IMG/VR virus record: IMGVR_UViG_3300001533_003062
Coordinates: 1-64,000 of that record
Direction: 5' to 3' (one strand)
Source of the DNA: a virus
DNA length: 64,000 nt
The translations under genes were made by a program, and so were the position numbers. The notes under the pieces are model-generated. The model saw only the letters and a list, made by a program, of their open reading frames with translations, had not been told where the DNA came from and ran no database searches. Each line of letters opens with the position of its first letter. The first letter of the stretch is position 1. Shown here in pieces: positions 47,201 to 54,932 of the stretch.

Positions 47201-47632
47201 TGCGTTTTTACGCGCTTTCTCTAGACTTCCAGCGACTATCTCTTGTTGTTCTTTGAAAGTATCCTCTACTTTAATCGCTTTATCAAAAGCTTCGTTTGTT
47301 TCATCCAAAGATTTTTTTAATCGCTCTGATTCTTCCTTAAATTTTTTCTCGCTGAGGGATCCCTTTTTATAAGCCTTTTCTAATCCCTTTAGCGCCCTCT
47401 CTTCACCCTCGATACCTTCCATAATTTTATCAATTTTTTCTTTTTGGTCATCCAGAGCTCCTGAAAGAACGTTCTCCGCACTGGTTAAGCCTTTTATGGA
47501 CCCCTCTGCCTTTCTTACTCTGCGGTCATACGTTGTTATAGTTTCGTTATGACTACTAAGCTCCCTATCAAGTCTACTGAGACTCTCTTGTATAGCATCT
47601 AATTGTTCCTTAGATAATTTATTAACCGCCAT
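44213..47632 (-). CDS. Tail tape measure protein
   Basis: 1139 aa. Residues 1-230 are long charged coiled coils (AIQESLSRLDRELSSHNETI; EGEERALKGLEKAYKKGSLS). A hydrophobic segment near 325-345 (GWFGLIISAVGALVKFG) is followed by helical repeats with 'SLGGIEKSIGSYNEALEKTI' and 'GVGLSDMGGMISDQM'. Ala/Lys-rich coiled coils follow and a Lys-rich C-terminus. Length, coiled coils, a central hydrophobic segment and position after the putative chaperone genes identify the tape measure. By the usual ~0.15 nm per residue, the tail would be about 170 nm, an inference. It starts 2 nt after the upstream gene's stop. Confidence 0.88.
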   Translation of the reverse strand: MAVNKLSKEQLDAIQESLSRLDRELSSHNETITTYDRRVRKAEGSIKGLTSAENVLSGALDDQKEKIDKIMEGIEGEERALKGLEKAYKKGSLSEKKFKEESERLKKSLDETNEAFDKAIKVEDTFKEQQEIVAGSLEKARKNADNYKNAMKAMSNTASRANELARSGIKTKADEAAAIKKLTDLRIKDLKAQLELGAIKSEGFQKGVAQAEEFATDIFNQGFKNIDLERLISKALKGETLKGGVITESAQEKAKEELKGRASGHITGTVVGVKSLFQGKGSGLTAIGKNIKGLQDMGRAADGLGKNVGGLKVAFKGLGVAMKAVGTAGWFGLIISAVGALVKFGSALDEFIKKANQSYFEMQGPITSLTDLGEKVRNFTDTLYNSEIKMKYGVNAEEVKQAFSGFKSSGMSLGGIEKSIGSYNEALEKTIVLSRTFGVGLSDMGGMISDQMLNLKSSLDEVSDSFSQMSYDATVAGVSSNRFYQEVMNVSSGLSRYGSYLKSTSGHLTKFMEEGITGFKDAAKDLSSLSQTMGNMDDNTTMKFMSMLGGMDSSSVKQILDKGLKYREEEVAKAKESLNAAKERLKSASGADEKKAAESLVASMEANLKTALGRFDIMKYSAGSSDPYQMGRGVREELARDPVSYMQMLAGKFGGSLSAIGSEQENVFMRIKNVLKQINVDSSVIDSLRDRSLARRGSLKRAGAEELFNIIKSGKLGDDIGKKFGEFKTLFEKYSSGDMSKEDYATKIKTDLEALKAGGANEGLINSLLKLIEDDATNIQGLITTLEGGGAKGGYADFITKLTDTLMVQKTPDIRADEKQQKNIAAGIGEMTNPLSKYVGIGKEQLRYALASSDVARDTLAGISNIATNTGGIFNIIQSWFRNKNKNAMERFDKVFKEKYTDSVAMLEGRKREIAGLKARQGGEKGLTKVETKLLKELEASIPKLEGYIKEVESVPGYKNIQGYIQNIKTDAYGKSYKKDGTNYTGDTRVDDSFVETGRRAVEIESQFLAVDWKKDIQHEKEKKKGSKWALDTKGMHNDKLEGLLKVLTVDKSTEKEKDKALNTLLKGETKKERDFLLSKAGEPVLLELIDKNFTNLKEALEGDKVDIEIKLDTELTAKIEKITKQKIAESKAKSVTKT

Positions 47633-47634
47633 AA

Positions 47635-48693
47635 CTAATCCCTCTTATTGCTCTTAATTACCCTAGAACCCATTCTTCTTATCAGGTCCTCCGACTTACC
47701 TAAATCTGCATAAGCAGAGTTGTACATCTCTGTATGCCGCCTCTTATTTGATCTTCGGTTTACTATATTGTTTAATTCCTCTGGAGTGGCCCTACGAGTC
47801 CCCTCAATATCTAAAGATTTCTCATCGAATTCTTTACGGAACTTATTAGCTTTTTCTATCCTTATCTCCTGAGCCTTTTTGTCTGCTTCAGCCCTTCTTC
47901 TTAGCCACTCATCTATAAATTGATCATGTTTATCCTTCTCGCCCCTTTTTACCCTATTTAACTCTCTGACTAAGTCCTCGTTAGTTACCAAGGGTTTAGA
48001 CCACTTATCATTTCTCTTCTTAACTGCTATTCTACGCTTATTATGGCCATACTCTAATATTTCTTCTCTTTCCTTATCTCTTTCTTCTCTCTTCAATTTT
48101 ATGGAGTTTGTCACGCTCTTAACACCAGTAGGGTTATATGAGGAAGCTACAAAAAGGGCTAAATCGAGATTACCTCCGTCACGATCTTCTCTATCTAATC
48201 TCTCATTCAGGATTATCCACTTATCTTTAATAAAGTTGTTCAAAGAAATGTCCACGCTTAAAACATCCCTATCTCTACCTAGGGAATTCAAACGCTTAAT
48301 CCATATTTCCTTAGATTCTGGGGTATAACAGAAGCCCTCTAAAAAACTATGAGCTTCTACAAATATACGGAATAAGTCATCTATCTTATCGGATAGAGTA
48401 TTCAGGATAAAAGCAGGGATACTGCCGTAGAATACTTCTAAATATTCTAACTTCTTGTGCCGGTCTATTAAACAATTATTGCCGTTTAAAAAATAAGTAG
48501 AGTAAGCTATCTTCTCCGTTACAGGTATATTAGATATGTCTTTCTCATTATGTTTTACTGCTAAATAATTCAGCTCTCTATCAGTTAAGGACTTTAATAC
48601 TATATTAAAGTCCTTATACTTTAAGCCTAAAGTAATGAAGCCCCCAGACACTATATCCTCTAAATAACTGTAAGCTTCTTTTACTTCCATCAT
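47635..48693 (-). CDS. Tail assembly protein upstream of tape measure (possible second chaperone frame)
   Basis: 352 aa. Residues 1-200 are globular (FITLGLKYKDFNIVLKSLTD, ELNYLAVKHNEKDISNIPVT). Residues 200-352 are very basic/charged (KLKREERDKEREEILEYGHN). Position between the 184-aa protein and the tape measure matches the second frame of tail assembly chaperones. The start ATG (48693), or the adjacent ATG at 48690, has AGGGA 4-7 nt upstream, so independent initiation is possible. The frame is also open upstream as far as an A7 run at 48715-48721, allowing a fusion with the 184-aa frame. Function is inferred from position. Confidence 0.6.
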   Translation of the reverse strand: MMEVKEAYSYLEDIVSGGFITLGLKYKDFNIVLKSLTDRELNYLAVKHNEKDISNIPVTEKIAYSTYFLNGNNCLIDRHKKLEYLEVFYGSIPAFILNTLSDKIDDLFRIFVEAHSFLEGFCYTPESKEIWIKRLNSLGRDRDVLSVDISLNNFIKDKWIILNERLDREDRDGGNLDLALFVASSYNPTGVKSVTNSIKLKREERDKEREEILEYGHNKRRIAVKKRNDKWSKPLVTNEDLVRELNRVKRGEKDKHDQFIDEWLRRRAEADKKAQEIRIEKANKFRKEFDEKSLDIEGTRRATPEELNNIVNRRSNKRRHTEMYNSAYADLGKSEDLIRRMGSRVIKSNKRD

Positions 48694-48709
48694 CAGGTCC
48701 CTATGGATA

Positions 48710-49264
48710 CTATATTTTTTTCAAAACTACATCGTCTTCTTCAGACAGTTCAATGTCCTCTTCTCTATTTTTATTTTCCTCTAAGTCCGCTTCACCAGAA
48801 TCCTCGGAGTTACCTGAATCGCCTTCTAAAGTCTTATTTTGTTCTCTACCCCTTGTTTCAGGGTCTTTAAACCAGCTATAAACAATTTCCTTATCGATAG
48901 ATGCCTCAGACTCTTCCTTTAGATCTGTGTAGATAATAAATAAAGTATCAATTATTCTAGTAGGCAATTTATCTAAAAAATCCTTCAAATAAAGTGTTTT
49001 TTCTATTCTTTCCCCTTCTACCTCTACTACGTCCGGGATCTCTACCCCATCTATCTTTGTTATTGACATAGCCAACAGATGCTTCTTCCAGTCCCCTAGT
49101 ACTGAAATATCCTCGTTATCGGATAAAGCCTCTATGAGCTTGGAAAGCTGAGCCTCTTCTCTGAAAGAAAGAACTCTCTGGGCGATAACCACGTCGTTAA
49201 CCGTACAATCTTTGGTAAATACCGTATTTTGTGAAAGTTTTAATAGACTGTCTTGAAAACTCAT
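48710..49264 (-). CDS. Putative tail assembly chaperone (first frame)
   Basis: 184 aa. Residues 1-115 are globular and helical (DVVIAQRVLSFREEAQLSKL, PTRIIDTLFIIYTDLKEESE). Residues 130-184 are strongly acidic (GEADLEENKNREEDIELSEE). It lies between tube and tape measure genes, the place of G/gp13-14-type chaperones that coat the tape measure. TTAGGAG stands before the ATG and a TATTAATAG motif 24 nt upstream. Its last codons are TTG AAA AAA ATA TAG, with an A7 run at the point where the next gene's frame opens. Sequence similarity to known chaperones is not evident to me. Confidence 0.6.
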   Translation of the reverse strand: MSFQDSLLKLSQNTVFTKDCTVNDVVIAQRVLSFREEAQLSKLIEALSDNEDISVLGDWKKHLLAMSITKIDGVEIPDVVEVEGERIEKTLYLKDFLDKLPTRIIDTLFIIYTDLKEESEASIDKEIVYSWFKDPETRGREQNKTLEGDSGNSEDSGEADLEENKNREEDIELSEEDDVVLKKI

Positions 49265-49288
49265 AAAAACTCCTAATTTAATATTTTA

Positions 49289-49297
49289 TATTAATAG
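49289..49297 (-). promoter_or_regulatory. TATTAATAG motif upstream of chaperone gene
   Basis: Minus-strand reading TATCTATTAATATAAAATATT, 24 nt before the ATG at 49264. A terminator closes the tube gene at 49488-49517, so a new promoter is expected in this gap. This is the best candidate, on repeat occurrence alone. Confidence 0.35.
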
Positions 49298-49411
49298 ATA
49301 AAAACAATCGCATAGATAATAAGAGTTGAGATAGCTCGAAGGAAGGGTATCTGATATTAGATCTTATGTGAATATTTAAAAAATGTATTATCTATATTTT
49401 ATCTTTTAAAT

Positions 49412-49474
49412 GACCACAGAACTTACGTTCTGTGGTCCAATCCTTCGGCAGACGAGAAAGCTTAACTCCCCGTC
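49412..49474 (-). ncRNA. Candidate structured RNA between tube and chaperone genes
   Basis: Minus-strand reading gives two hairpins. The first pairs GACGGGGAG with UUUCUCGUC (49474-49451). The second is a perfect 11-bp stem GACCACAGAAC/GUUCUGUGGUC with loop GUAA (49437-49412). A 13-nt link contains CCGAAGG. The first stem needs G-U pairs that become A-C mismatches on the other strand, and GUAA is a GNRA tetraloop only in this direction, so the minus-strand RNA is favoured. It is GC-rich in an AT-rich gap and lies after the tube terminator. It could be a phage ncRNA, a leader element, or a remnant of an IS200/IS605-type right end (omega-RNA-like). Confidence 0.45.
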
Positions 49475-49487
49475 CGCGCAACCCCAA

Positions 49488-49517
49488 AAATACTAACAGC
49501 CTTAACCGTTAGTATTT
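49488..49517 (-). terminator. Rho-independent terminator of tail tube gene
   Basis: Minus strand: AAATACTAAC (49517-49508), a 10-nt loop, GTTAGTATTT (49497-49488), then TTTGGGG. The 10-bp stem overlaps the tube stop codon at 49504-49502 and leads into a run of five T. Confidence 0.75.
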
Positions 49518-50185
49518 GTACCAGTTATTATACTAGACTTAGCATTTAGGTTAAAAAGCCTTTCTCCTGCATCTGTCTCATCCCCGTAAGGAAGTGAACC
49601 CGGTGCAGCCACAATATCAGTCACGTTGACTGTAACACTTTCTTGTACTAAAGCGGTATCCGAAGTATAGGAAGTATTAAAGTCACTTAGCCAGCACCCT
49701 TGGTAATAGGTAAGAATAGCGTCCAAACTCTGAGCGTTCTGGAAAGGTCCTACAGTTCCGTCAGGACTAGGTGTATTGTATGCACCCGCAAAATCCTCGG
49801 TAACAACTTGACTAATTACAAGTTCCTGGACGATATCAAAAGGCCATTTATGGTGCCTGAGAGATCTAACGATACCGTCTATACCCCCCTTATAACCAAA
49901 TACCTGAAAAAGATTCGACAGATACTGCGCCGTCCTATCCACAGATATCGTCATAGGGTCGGTGTATCCGGGAACAAGTTCCGCTACGTGGTCTCCATAA
50001 CCTATACCTCTTACGGGCTCTATAGTCCTAGATTCTGTCGGGCTAAACGTAGCCACAACACCTATCTGAACTTCACCCGAATCGTATGAGGGTATAGAAT
50101 AAATTTTATTCTTAGAACTTATAACTGAAGTGGTCTCAGGAGTCACCCCCTGACGGTCAATATAAGTATCTCTGTCTCTAGCCAT
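49502..50185 (-). CDS. Tail tube protein
   Basis: 227 aa. AAGGAG precedes the ATG. The composition is beta-rich, with VQIGVVATFSPTESRTIEPV, YGDHVAELVPGYTDPMTISV and then a C-terminal LSDFNTSYTSDTALVQESVT strand pair. This is the layout of gp19-type/myoviral tube proteins, in which an N-terminal arm and two beta-sheets form hexameric rings. It follows the sheath by one gene and precedes chaperones and tape measure, which supports the call. Its own strong terminator fits a highly expressed major virion protein. Confidence 0.78.
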   Translation of the reverse strand: MARDRDTYIDRQGVTPETTSVISSKNKIYSIPSYDSGEVQIGVVATFSPTESRTIEPVRGIGYGDHVAELVPGYTDPMTISVDRTAQYLSNLFQVFGYKGGIDGIVRSLRHHKWPFDIVQELVISQVVTEDFAGAYNTPSPDGTVGPFQNAQSLDAILTYYQGCWLSDFNTSYTSDTALVQESVTVNVTDIVAAPGSLPYGDETDAGERLFNLNAKSSIITGTNTNG

Positions 50186-50218
50186 ATATTACTCCTTAAT
50201 TTGTGTTCTTCGCCTATA

Positions 50219-51160
50219 TTAAGAGAAGAGTTTTCCAAGATCTTCAGCTTCTTTAGCATCTAAAGAAACGTCAATCATAGGAGCGTTAAGTTCAACACCT
50301 TCAGAAACATAAGCTTCTTTATTTTCACTTTTAGCCATGTCTTCCATGGAGCCACTTTCCCTAGCAGGCTTAGCCATATTCTCAGGATCTACTTCACCAG
50401 ATTCATCTTTCTTAGTCTGGACCATATCCTGTTTAGCGGCAGCCTCTACAGGAGACTCTTTTTCTGCTTTTTCCTTGTCTTTATTCTTCTTACATTCAGG
50501 AGAATCCTTCATAGGTCCTGTACCGTCAGGTACTCTCATAGGTCCTGTACCGTCAGGTACTCCCGGACCCTCTATAGCTCCCGCCTCTTTTTCTGCTTTT
50601 TCCTTGTCTTTATTCTTCTTACATTCAGGAGAATCCTTCATAGGTCCTGTACCGTCAGGTACTCCCGGACCCTCTATAGCTCCCGCCTCTTTTTTAACCG
50701 CGCCATGAGACTTTTCTACGATCTTAGACTTAAGAACCTCATCTATCTTAGGAGTCTGGTCGTCCTTAAGTGTAAAGGGTTTCTCTGCCTTCTTACACCC
50801 GTCAGGAGTCTGCTCTTTCTTAAGTTCAGCACCCGTCACGTCTTTAACGAGACTAGCCAAAACTATATCAGAAGCTTCCCTGTTCCAGTAAAGGCCATCC
50901 TCTGAAGCGTTCTTATCTTTTTCACACTCCTCAGCCTCAACAGAATTCTCTAAGTCCTCATTAATAAGGTCTTCAGTTTTCTTTGCTGCTTCCCTCTCTT
51001 CGTCGGACTCATATTCCGACGATAAAATAGTCTTAAATTTATCGTCACTCATTTTATCGAGTGTATAGGCCATTGCCTTGAGATCAGTAGCTATAGGTGT
51101 CTCTGACGCAAATACAGAAGACAAACCCTCTAATCTCTTTGACAGTGCTTTACGATCCAT
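50219..51160 (-). CDS. Repeat-containing acidic protein between sheath and tube genes
   Basis: 313 aa with AGAGGAG before the ATG. Residues 1-120 are helical and acidic (ASETPIATDLKAMAYTLDKM). The middle (about 157-235) is a tandem repeat: AGAIEGPGVPDGTGPM, then KDSPECKKNKDKEKAEK, twice, with an extra RVPDGTGPM in the first copy. The C-terminus is acidic. Several isolated Cys lie in 'EC/GCKK' contexts. No family is recognised. Position between sheath and tube suggests a virion or assembly protein, perhaps a linker or decoration. DNA copies are near-perfect, indicating recent duplication. Confidence 0.6.
   Translation of the reverse strand: MDRKALSKRLEGLSSVFASETPIATDLKAMAYTLDKMSDDKFKTILSSEYESDEEREAAKKTEDLINEDLENSVEAEECEKDKNASEDGLYWNREASDIVLASLVKDVTGAELKKEQTPDGCKKAEKPFTLKDDQTPKIDEVLKSKIVEKSHGAVKKEAGAIEGPGVPDGTGPMKDSPECKKNKDKEKAEKEAGAIEGPGVPDGTGPMRVPDGTGPMKDSPECKKNKDKEKAEKESPVEAAAKQDMVQTKKDESGEVDPENMAKPARESGSMEDMAKSENKEAYVSEGVELNAPMIDVSLDAKEAEDLGKLFS
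50456..50692 (-). repeat. Recent direct repeats within the 313-aa gene
   Basis: An 80-bp block at 50456-50535 is repeated identically at 50585-50664 (offset 129, in frame). A 27-bp block is tandem at 50509-50535 and 50536-50562, encoding VPDGTGPM. A further 'ccggaccctctatagctcccgcctctttt' follows both copies. All units are multiples of three, so the frame is kept. Confidence 0.9.
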
Positions 51161-51204
51161 AATTAACTCCTCTTTATTTCTTTATATAAATTAATAATAT
51201 TCTA

Positions 51205-51234
51205 TAATAGGGGGGTCTTTACGGCCCCCTATTA
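51205..51234 (-). terminator. Hairpin after tail sheath gene
   Basis: TAATAGGGGG (51205-51214) pairs with CCCCCTATTA (51225-51234), a 10-bp stem with a 10-nt loop, directly after the sheath stop codon. The following minus-strand bases are AT-rich rather than a clean T-run, so it may be a weak terminator or an RNA-stabilising 3' hairpin. Confidence 0.6.
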
Positions 51235-51238
51235 TGCT

Positions 51239-54229
51239 TTAGTTATTAAGCCCAAGATTAAGGGTCACTACTATCCAGTTAAGCGGAACTACTGGACTGT
51301 AAAATACCTCTATATCTAATGTAGAAGGATCCTGCTCATTAACTTCCACGTTAACATCTTTGTATCCCGCTATAATTTCAGAATCCTGGAGACCCTTGAA
51401 ATAAGAAGAAACAGAATTCTTCACTTGAGGTATCAGCCTAGGAAGATTTTTACTTCCTATGTATTTCCTAAGATTTCTCCTAATCCCCTGCTGGACAGCA
51501 TGTTTAACTTCTACTATCCTCGGGTTACGAGTAAGTATATCAGACATATCCGTAGTTAAGTACATGAGTACCCTGATTACGGGGGTTTCTTCCTGAAGTA
51601 CTGTTGTACCCGCGTTAGCGACCTGACCCGCAACAACGCCGTCGAGTCTTCTTGACATTCTCTTAAGACCTGTTATAGTCTTATTAGTGAGTGTAGTCGC
51701 TATATCTTCTACAGGAGAGACATCCCTACCCGCAACAGCCGCTGCGATCATAGAACCGTCTACAAGGTATTCCACTGAGTTACCAAAAACATCTTCTAAT
51801 TCAACAACCGCTGAATCAGGGTAAATAGCTGTGATCTTCTCAGAATTAATAGCCCTTACCTGGTTAATAACTTCGTCCGGTGTAGTACCTATGGCGAAAC
51901 CTATTATACTTGTCCTCTCATTTCTATACCTAATACTGGATTGTATAGCATTAGAGGTTTTTAGATAAGAATGTATCTGAGGATCCGTCGAAAGAGGTTG
52001 TATAAGGGAGGGTCTAGTACCATTACTAAGAGGAGCATTAAATTCCTCTATAGCCTCTATATAGTCCTGTACCGTCGCATCGGTCCCCCCGGGAGCTCTT
52101 TTAACTTGTTTAATAGCTACTGCCTGCGCACCATTAAGGAAAGCTAAATTAGCTGCCACTACTGCCTTATTGTTGATCTCAAGAGGACCAAAATACTTTT
52201 TAACATCTCTCATATTTGAGAGATACTTAATTTCATAGTCTAGCTTAGCTTTGTCGAATGTTACATAATAATAGTCACCGACCGAGGGCTCAGCACCCAA
52301 CTTATTATATGTGGTTAATATAACCGTATTATTTGTATTATCTACAGCCCCTCCATCAGTAGTAGCAACAGTTAAATTTACTCCTGGAATTGCTTTTATA
52401 ATATCTGAACTAGCAAATATATCATACTTCTCTGAAGCTACACTAGTTCCCGGATTACCTATATCATAGATAAGAGTGCTGCCCGGAGTAGGTACAGGCC
52501 CTAAATTACCATCATCTAAGGTAATTCTGAAACCTGTGGTGGGATCTATATAAGTCTGGCCCACATAACCTATGTTAGCACCGTTAGTAGTGACCGATCC
52601 TGTCTTACCCGCAGCAAGAGTGCTGGGGTCAATAGACGTTACAGTGAACATACCATCAACACCAAAAGTAAGCGTCACCCTCTCAACAGAAAGTAATAGG
52701 GGATTAGCCTCTGCATTAAAAGACCCTGAACCAGCGTAATATGGAGTAGCATCCCCACCATACTGGGTAACAGGTACAGCGTTTCCGCTTAACCTAGAAG
52801 ATATTGTGTAGATTCCTACACCAGCATCTCCAGGGACTTTATTGGTAATAGTCCAAATATCGTCTATAAGATTATTCTCATAATATGTTACAAAAACTTT
52901 TTCTGAATTGTCTAAATCTCCAGCATCAAAAATAGGGACTACATCCGCTAGAGTAACCTCCCTACCTGATACAGAAGCTATGGCCACAGGACCCGCAGCT
53001 TTAGCAGAGGCCCAATCAACGCCCACATATGCTATGATATCGTCCGTAGGTACGGCCTCAGAGTCAGGACCATCGCCGAAGTTTTCAGTGGCTTTACCTA
53101 CACCAGTACCATCAACTGGTACCGAAGGTAGTATAAAAGTCTTATTATTATTAGAAGCGTTATTAAGCACCCTACCCATAGAGTCCGTTATAGCCTCTCC
53201 GCTACCATCCAACTCGGGGTCCGCTGGTACAGAAAAAACGCCATATACCCTAACATCTGTAAGAGATGCTTCTGTATTGTTTACTAAGGGATCTGAACCA
53301 GGGGAAAAAACACCAGATACAGTCTGCAGGGAATGTCCCCAGTGTATCTTGTTAGCGCCTGAAAGAACCACGTCAGAACCTATCGAGTAGTCTGAAGTAT
53401 CTGAACTGTTACCAACTTTAGTGATTCTGTTCACGATAGGAGCCGGAAGAATATCGTAGGTATCTTGCCAATTGTTAGTGAAATAGGAAACCGTTATAGT
53501 CTGTCCCGCAGATACTGCATTAGTTAGTCTAAAAGTAGCATTAGCCCCGTCTATTTCAGAAATACCGACAGAAACCCCGTCTACCTTTACGTCCAGGACT
53601 TTAACAGTTCTTTCAAACTCATCCCCGTATACGTTCTCATTAGGGTTATAAAGAAAACTTATGGTACTACCTATATCTGAATTAGTAGCGCTTATTCCGC
53701 CGTTATCACCCTTAACTATACGCCGACTTTTTACCTTGAACGCAGTTGCGCCATCAGCAGCCTGCTCTGATATATCCTCGTTTTCTATGAAGGTGTCCCT
53801 TCTCTTATAGTAGTAAGACGCTCTTACTATATCGCTTTCCTCAGGAATACTAGCAAGACCAATAGAACCTGTAAGACCATCTATAGAATTAACAGCCACT
53901 ATCTCTCCATTTACAGTAACGAGGACCTCAGTTGGTAGACTTGCAACAGTACCTCTGCCATCTCCTTTTACAAGGGGGAAATTGGACACTGTGAAATTTT
54001 TATTCGTGCCGTCAAACTGAGAACTTACATCCTCATCGATTATCACGTTATCCGCAATAGAAGATGAGCCTCTAATCATTTCATAGTTTGAGATACGCTC
54101 TTCCTCGGCAGCAACGCCTATAATCGCTGGATACCTTAAGTTACCGGAAGCAGATACAGACGAGGGCTGATTTACTGTTCTAGTGAATACGCCTGGAAAG
54201 GCAAAGCTTTCTAAAGGTCCAATACCCAT
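51239..54229 (-). CDS. Tail sheath protein
   Basis: 996 aa with AAAGGAGA before the ATG. The N-terminus (FAFPGVFTRTVNQPSSVSAS, YPAIIGVAAEEE) and the C-terminal contractile core (VRVLMYL-type strand, KHAVQQGIRRNLRKYIGSKN, LIPQVKNSVSSYFKGLQDSE, DIEVFYSPVVPLNWIVVTL) identify a phage sheath. T4 gp18 is about 660 residues; here about 300 extra residues lie in the first half as beta domains, with repeated 'VTVSYFTNNWQDTYDI', 'VFVTYYENNLIDDIW' and 'VRASYYYKRRDTF'. Those extra domains should point outward on the tail surface. Tube and chaperones follow. Confidence 0.9.
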   Translation of the reverse strand: MGIGPLESFAFPGVFTRTVNQPSSVSASGNLRYPAIIGVAAEEERISNYEMIRGSSSIADNVIIDEDVSSQFDGTNKNFTVSNFPLVKGDGRGTVASLPTEVLVTVNGEIVAVNSIDGLTGSIGLASIPEESDIVRASYYYKRRDTFIENEDISEQAADGATAFKVKSRRIVKGDNGGISATNSDIGSTISFLYNPNENVYGDEFERTVKVLDVKVDGVSVGISEIDGANATFRLTNAVSAGQTITVSYFTNNWQDTYDILPAPIVNRITKVGNSSDTSDYSIGSDVVLSGANKIHWGHSLQTVSGVFSPGSDPLVNNTEASLTDVRVYGVFSVPADPELDGSGEAITDSMGRVLNNASNNNKTFILPSVPVDGTGVGKATENFGDGPDSEAVPTDDIIAYVGVDWASAKAAGPVAIASVSGREVTLADVVPIFDAGDLDNSEKVFVTYYENNLIDDIWTITNKVPGDAGVGIYTISSRLSGNAVPVTQYGGDATPYYAGSGSFNAEANPLLLSVERVTLTFGVDGMFTVTSIDPSTLAAGKTGSVTTNGANIGYVGQTYIDPTTGFRITLDDGNLGPVPTPGSTLIYDIGNPGTSVASEKYDIFASSDIIKAIPGVNLTVATTDGGAVDNTNNTVILTTYNKLGAEPSVGDYYYVTFDKAKLDYEIKYLSNMRDVKKYFGPLEINNKAVVAANLAFLNGAQAVAIKQVKRAPGGTDATVQDYIEAIEEFNAPLSNGTRPSLIQPLSTDPQIHSYLKTSNAIQSSIRYRNERTSIIGFAIGTTPDEVINQVRAINSEKITAIYPDSAVVELEDVFGNSVEYLVDGSMIAAAVAGRDVSPVEDIATTLTNKTITGLKRMSRRLDGVVAGQVANAGTTVLQEETPVIRVLMYLTTDMSDILTRNPRIVEVKHAVQQGIRRNLRKYIGSKNLPRLIPQVKNSVSSYFKGLQDSEIIAGYKDVNVEVNEQDPSTLDIEVFYSPVVPLNWIVVTLNLGLNN

Positions 54230-54340
54230 CTTATATTCTCCTTTTATTCTCGATTTTCACCGTAAAAATTTTTTCGTAATTTAATCTAATATCTTATAAA
54301 TCTTAAAAGAGACTTATAGTGTTATTATATATTATATAGA

Positions 54341-54349
54341 TATTAATAG
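54341..54349 (-). promoter_or_regulatory. TATTAATAG motif upstream of sheath gene
   Basis: Minus-strand reading TTCTATTAATATCTATATAATA, 111 nt before the sheath ATG, in a 135-nt AT-rich gap that shows nothing else but the ribosome binding site. A promoter is inferred from recurrence. Confidence 0.3.
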
Positions 54350-54364
54350 AATATTAGGTATAGC

Positions 54365-54877
54365 CTATTCAAAAGATCCCGCCTCATCAAACTGAGCCAA
54401 TCCTTTTTCCTTACGTTTAGCCCTGTGCTCTTCTAGAGCGTCAACAAACTCTTTTCTAATCTTCTTTTCTTTATCATCACCTAAATGCATGACAGGAGTG
54501 TACTTCCCATCTGGATCTTTAGGTATCTCTATTTCTTTAGGTTCAAGACCCTTTCTTCTTTCTTTCTGCCTGGCCCTGTAGATATCATGGTATTCTTTAT
54601 CGAAACCAAAGGTGCCACCAGAAATACCTTTTGACCTTTTTTCTATTATTTCTCTTTTTTTATCCGCGTCCTCACCTACTACTTTATCTATCTCCTTAGG
54701 AGATACTATCGTATCTCTTCTAGGATCAAGCGTAGTCTTCACCGAGACGCTATCTGGAAACTGTCTCTCTGAGGAATACCCACAACTAGGGCATTTCACT
54801 TTATTAGATTCCTCAAAATCAACAATTTCTTCAAAATTCAAAGAACAACCTTCACAAATATATTTGTAGATAGGCAT
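54365..54877 (-). CDS. FmdB-like zinc-ribbon protein
   Basis: 170 aa. Residues 1-45 are a zinc ribbon of the FmdB/CxxC_CxxC_SSSS type: MPIYKYICEGCSLNFEE with C8/C11 and VKCPSCGYSSERQF with C29/C32. The rest is charged and helical, with Lys/Glu-rich runs (GDDKEKKIRKEFVDALEEHR). AAGGAG precedes the ATG. Family members are small nucleic-acid-associated or regulatory proteins of poorly known role. Position just before the sheath suggests a regulator of late genes or an assembly factor. It shares a 17-bp upstream motif with the 201-aa zinc-ribbon gene at 59774. Confidence 0.75.
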   Translation of the reverse strand: MPIYKYICEGCSLNFEEIVDFEESNKVKCPSCGYSSERQFPDSVSVKTTLDPRRDTIVSPKEIDKVVGEDADKKREIIEKRSKGISGGTFGFDKEYHDIYRARQKERRKGLEPKEIEIPKDPDGKYTPVMHLGDDKEKKIRKEFVDALEEHRAKRKEKGLAQFDEAGSFE

Positions 54878-54932
54878 GTGAATCTCCTTATTTATTATTT
54901 ATGATATATTTTACATCTATTTATTAAGTCTA

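Noticed and set aside
50456-50692. Short direct repeats considered as a CRISPR array
   Set aside because: Repeats are in-frame coding duplications without spacers of constant length, and no cas genes are present.
50337-50708. Plus-strand open frame with repeated 'IGPVPSGT' units
   Set aside because: Antisense shadow of the repeats in the 313-aa gene; the minus frame has a clear ribosome site and correct neighbour spacing.
52908-53390. 160-codon plus-strand open frame inside the sheath gene
   Set aside because: Antisense to a well-supported sheath gene, Ser/Thr/Pro-rich composition typical of a shadow, no start signal.
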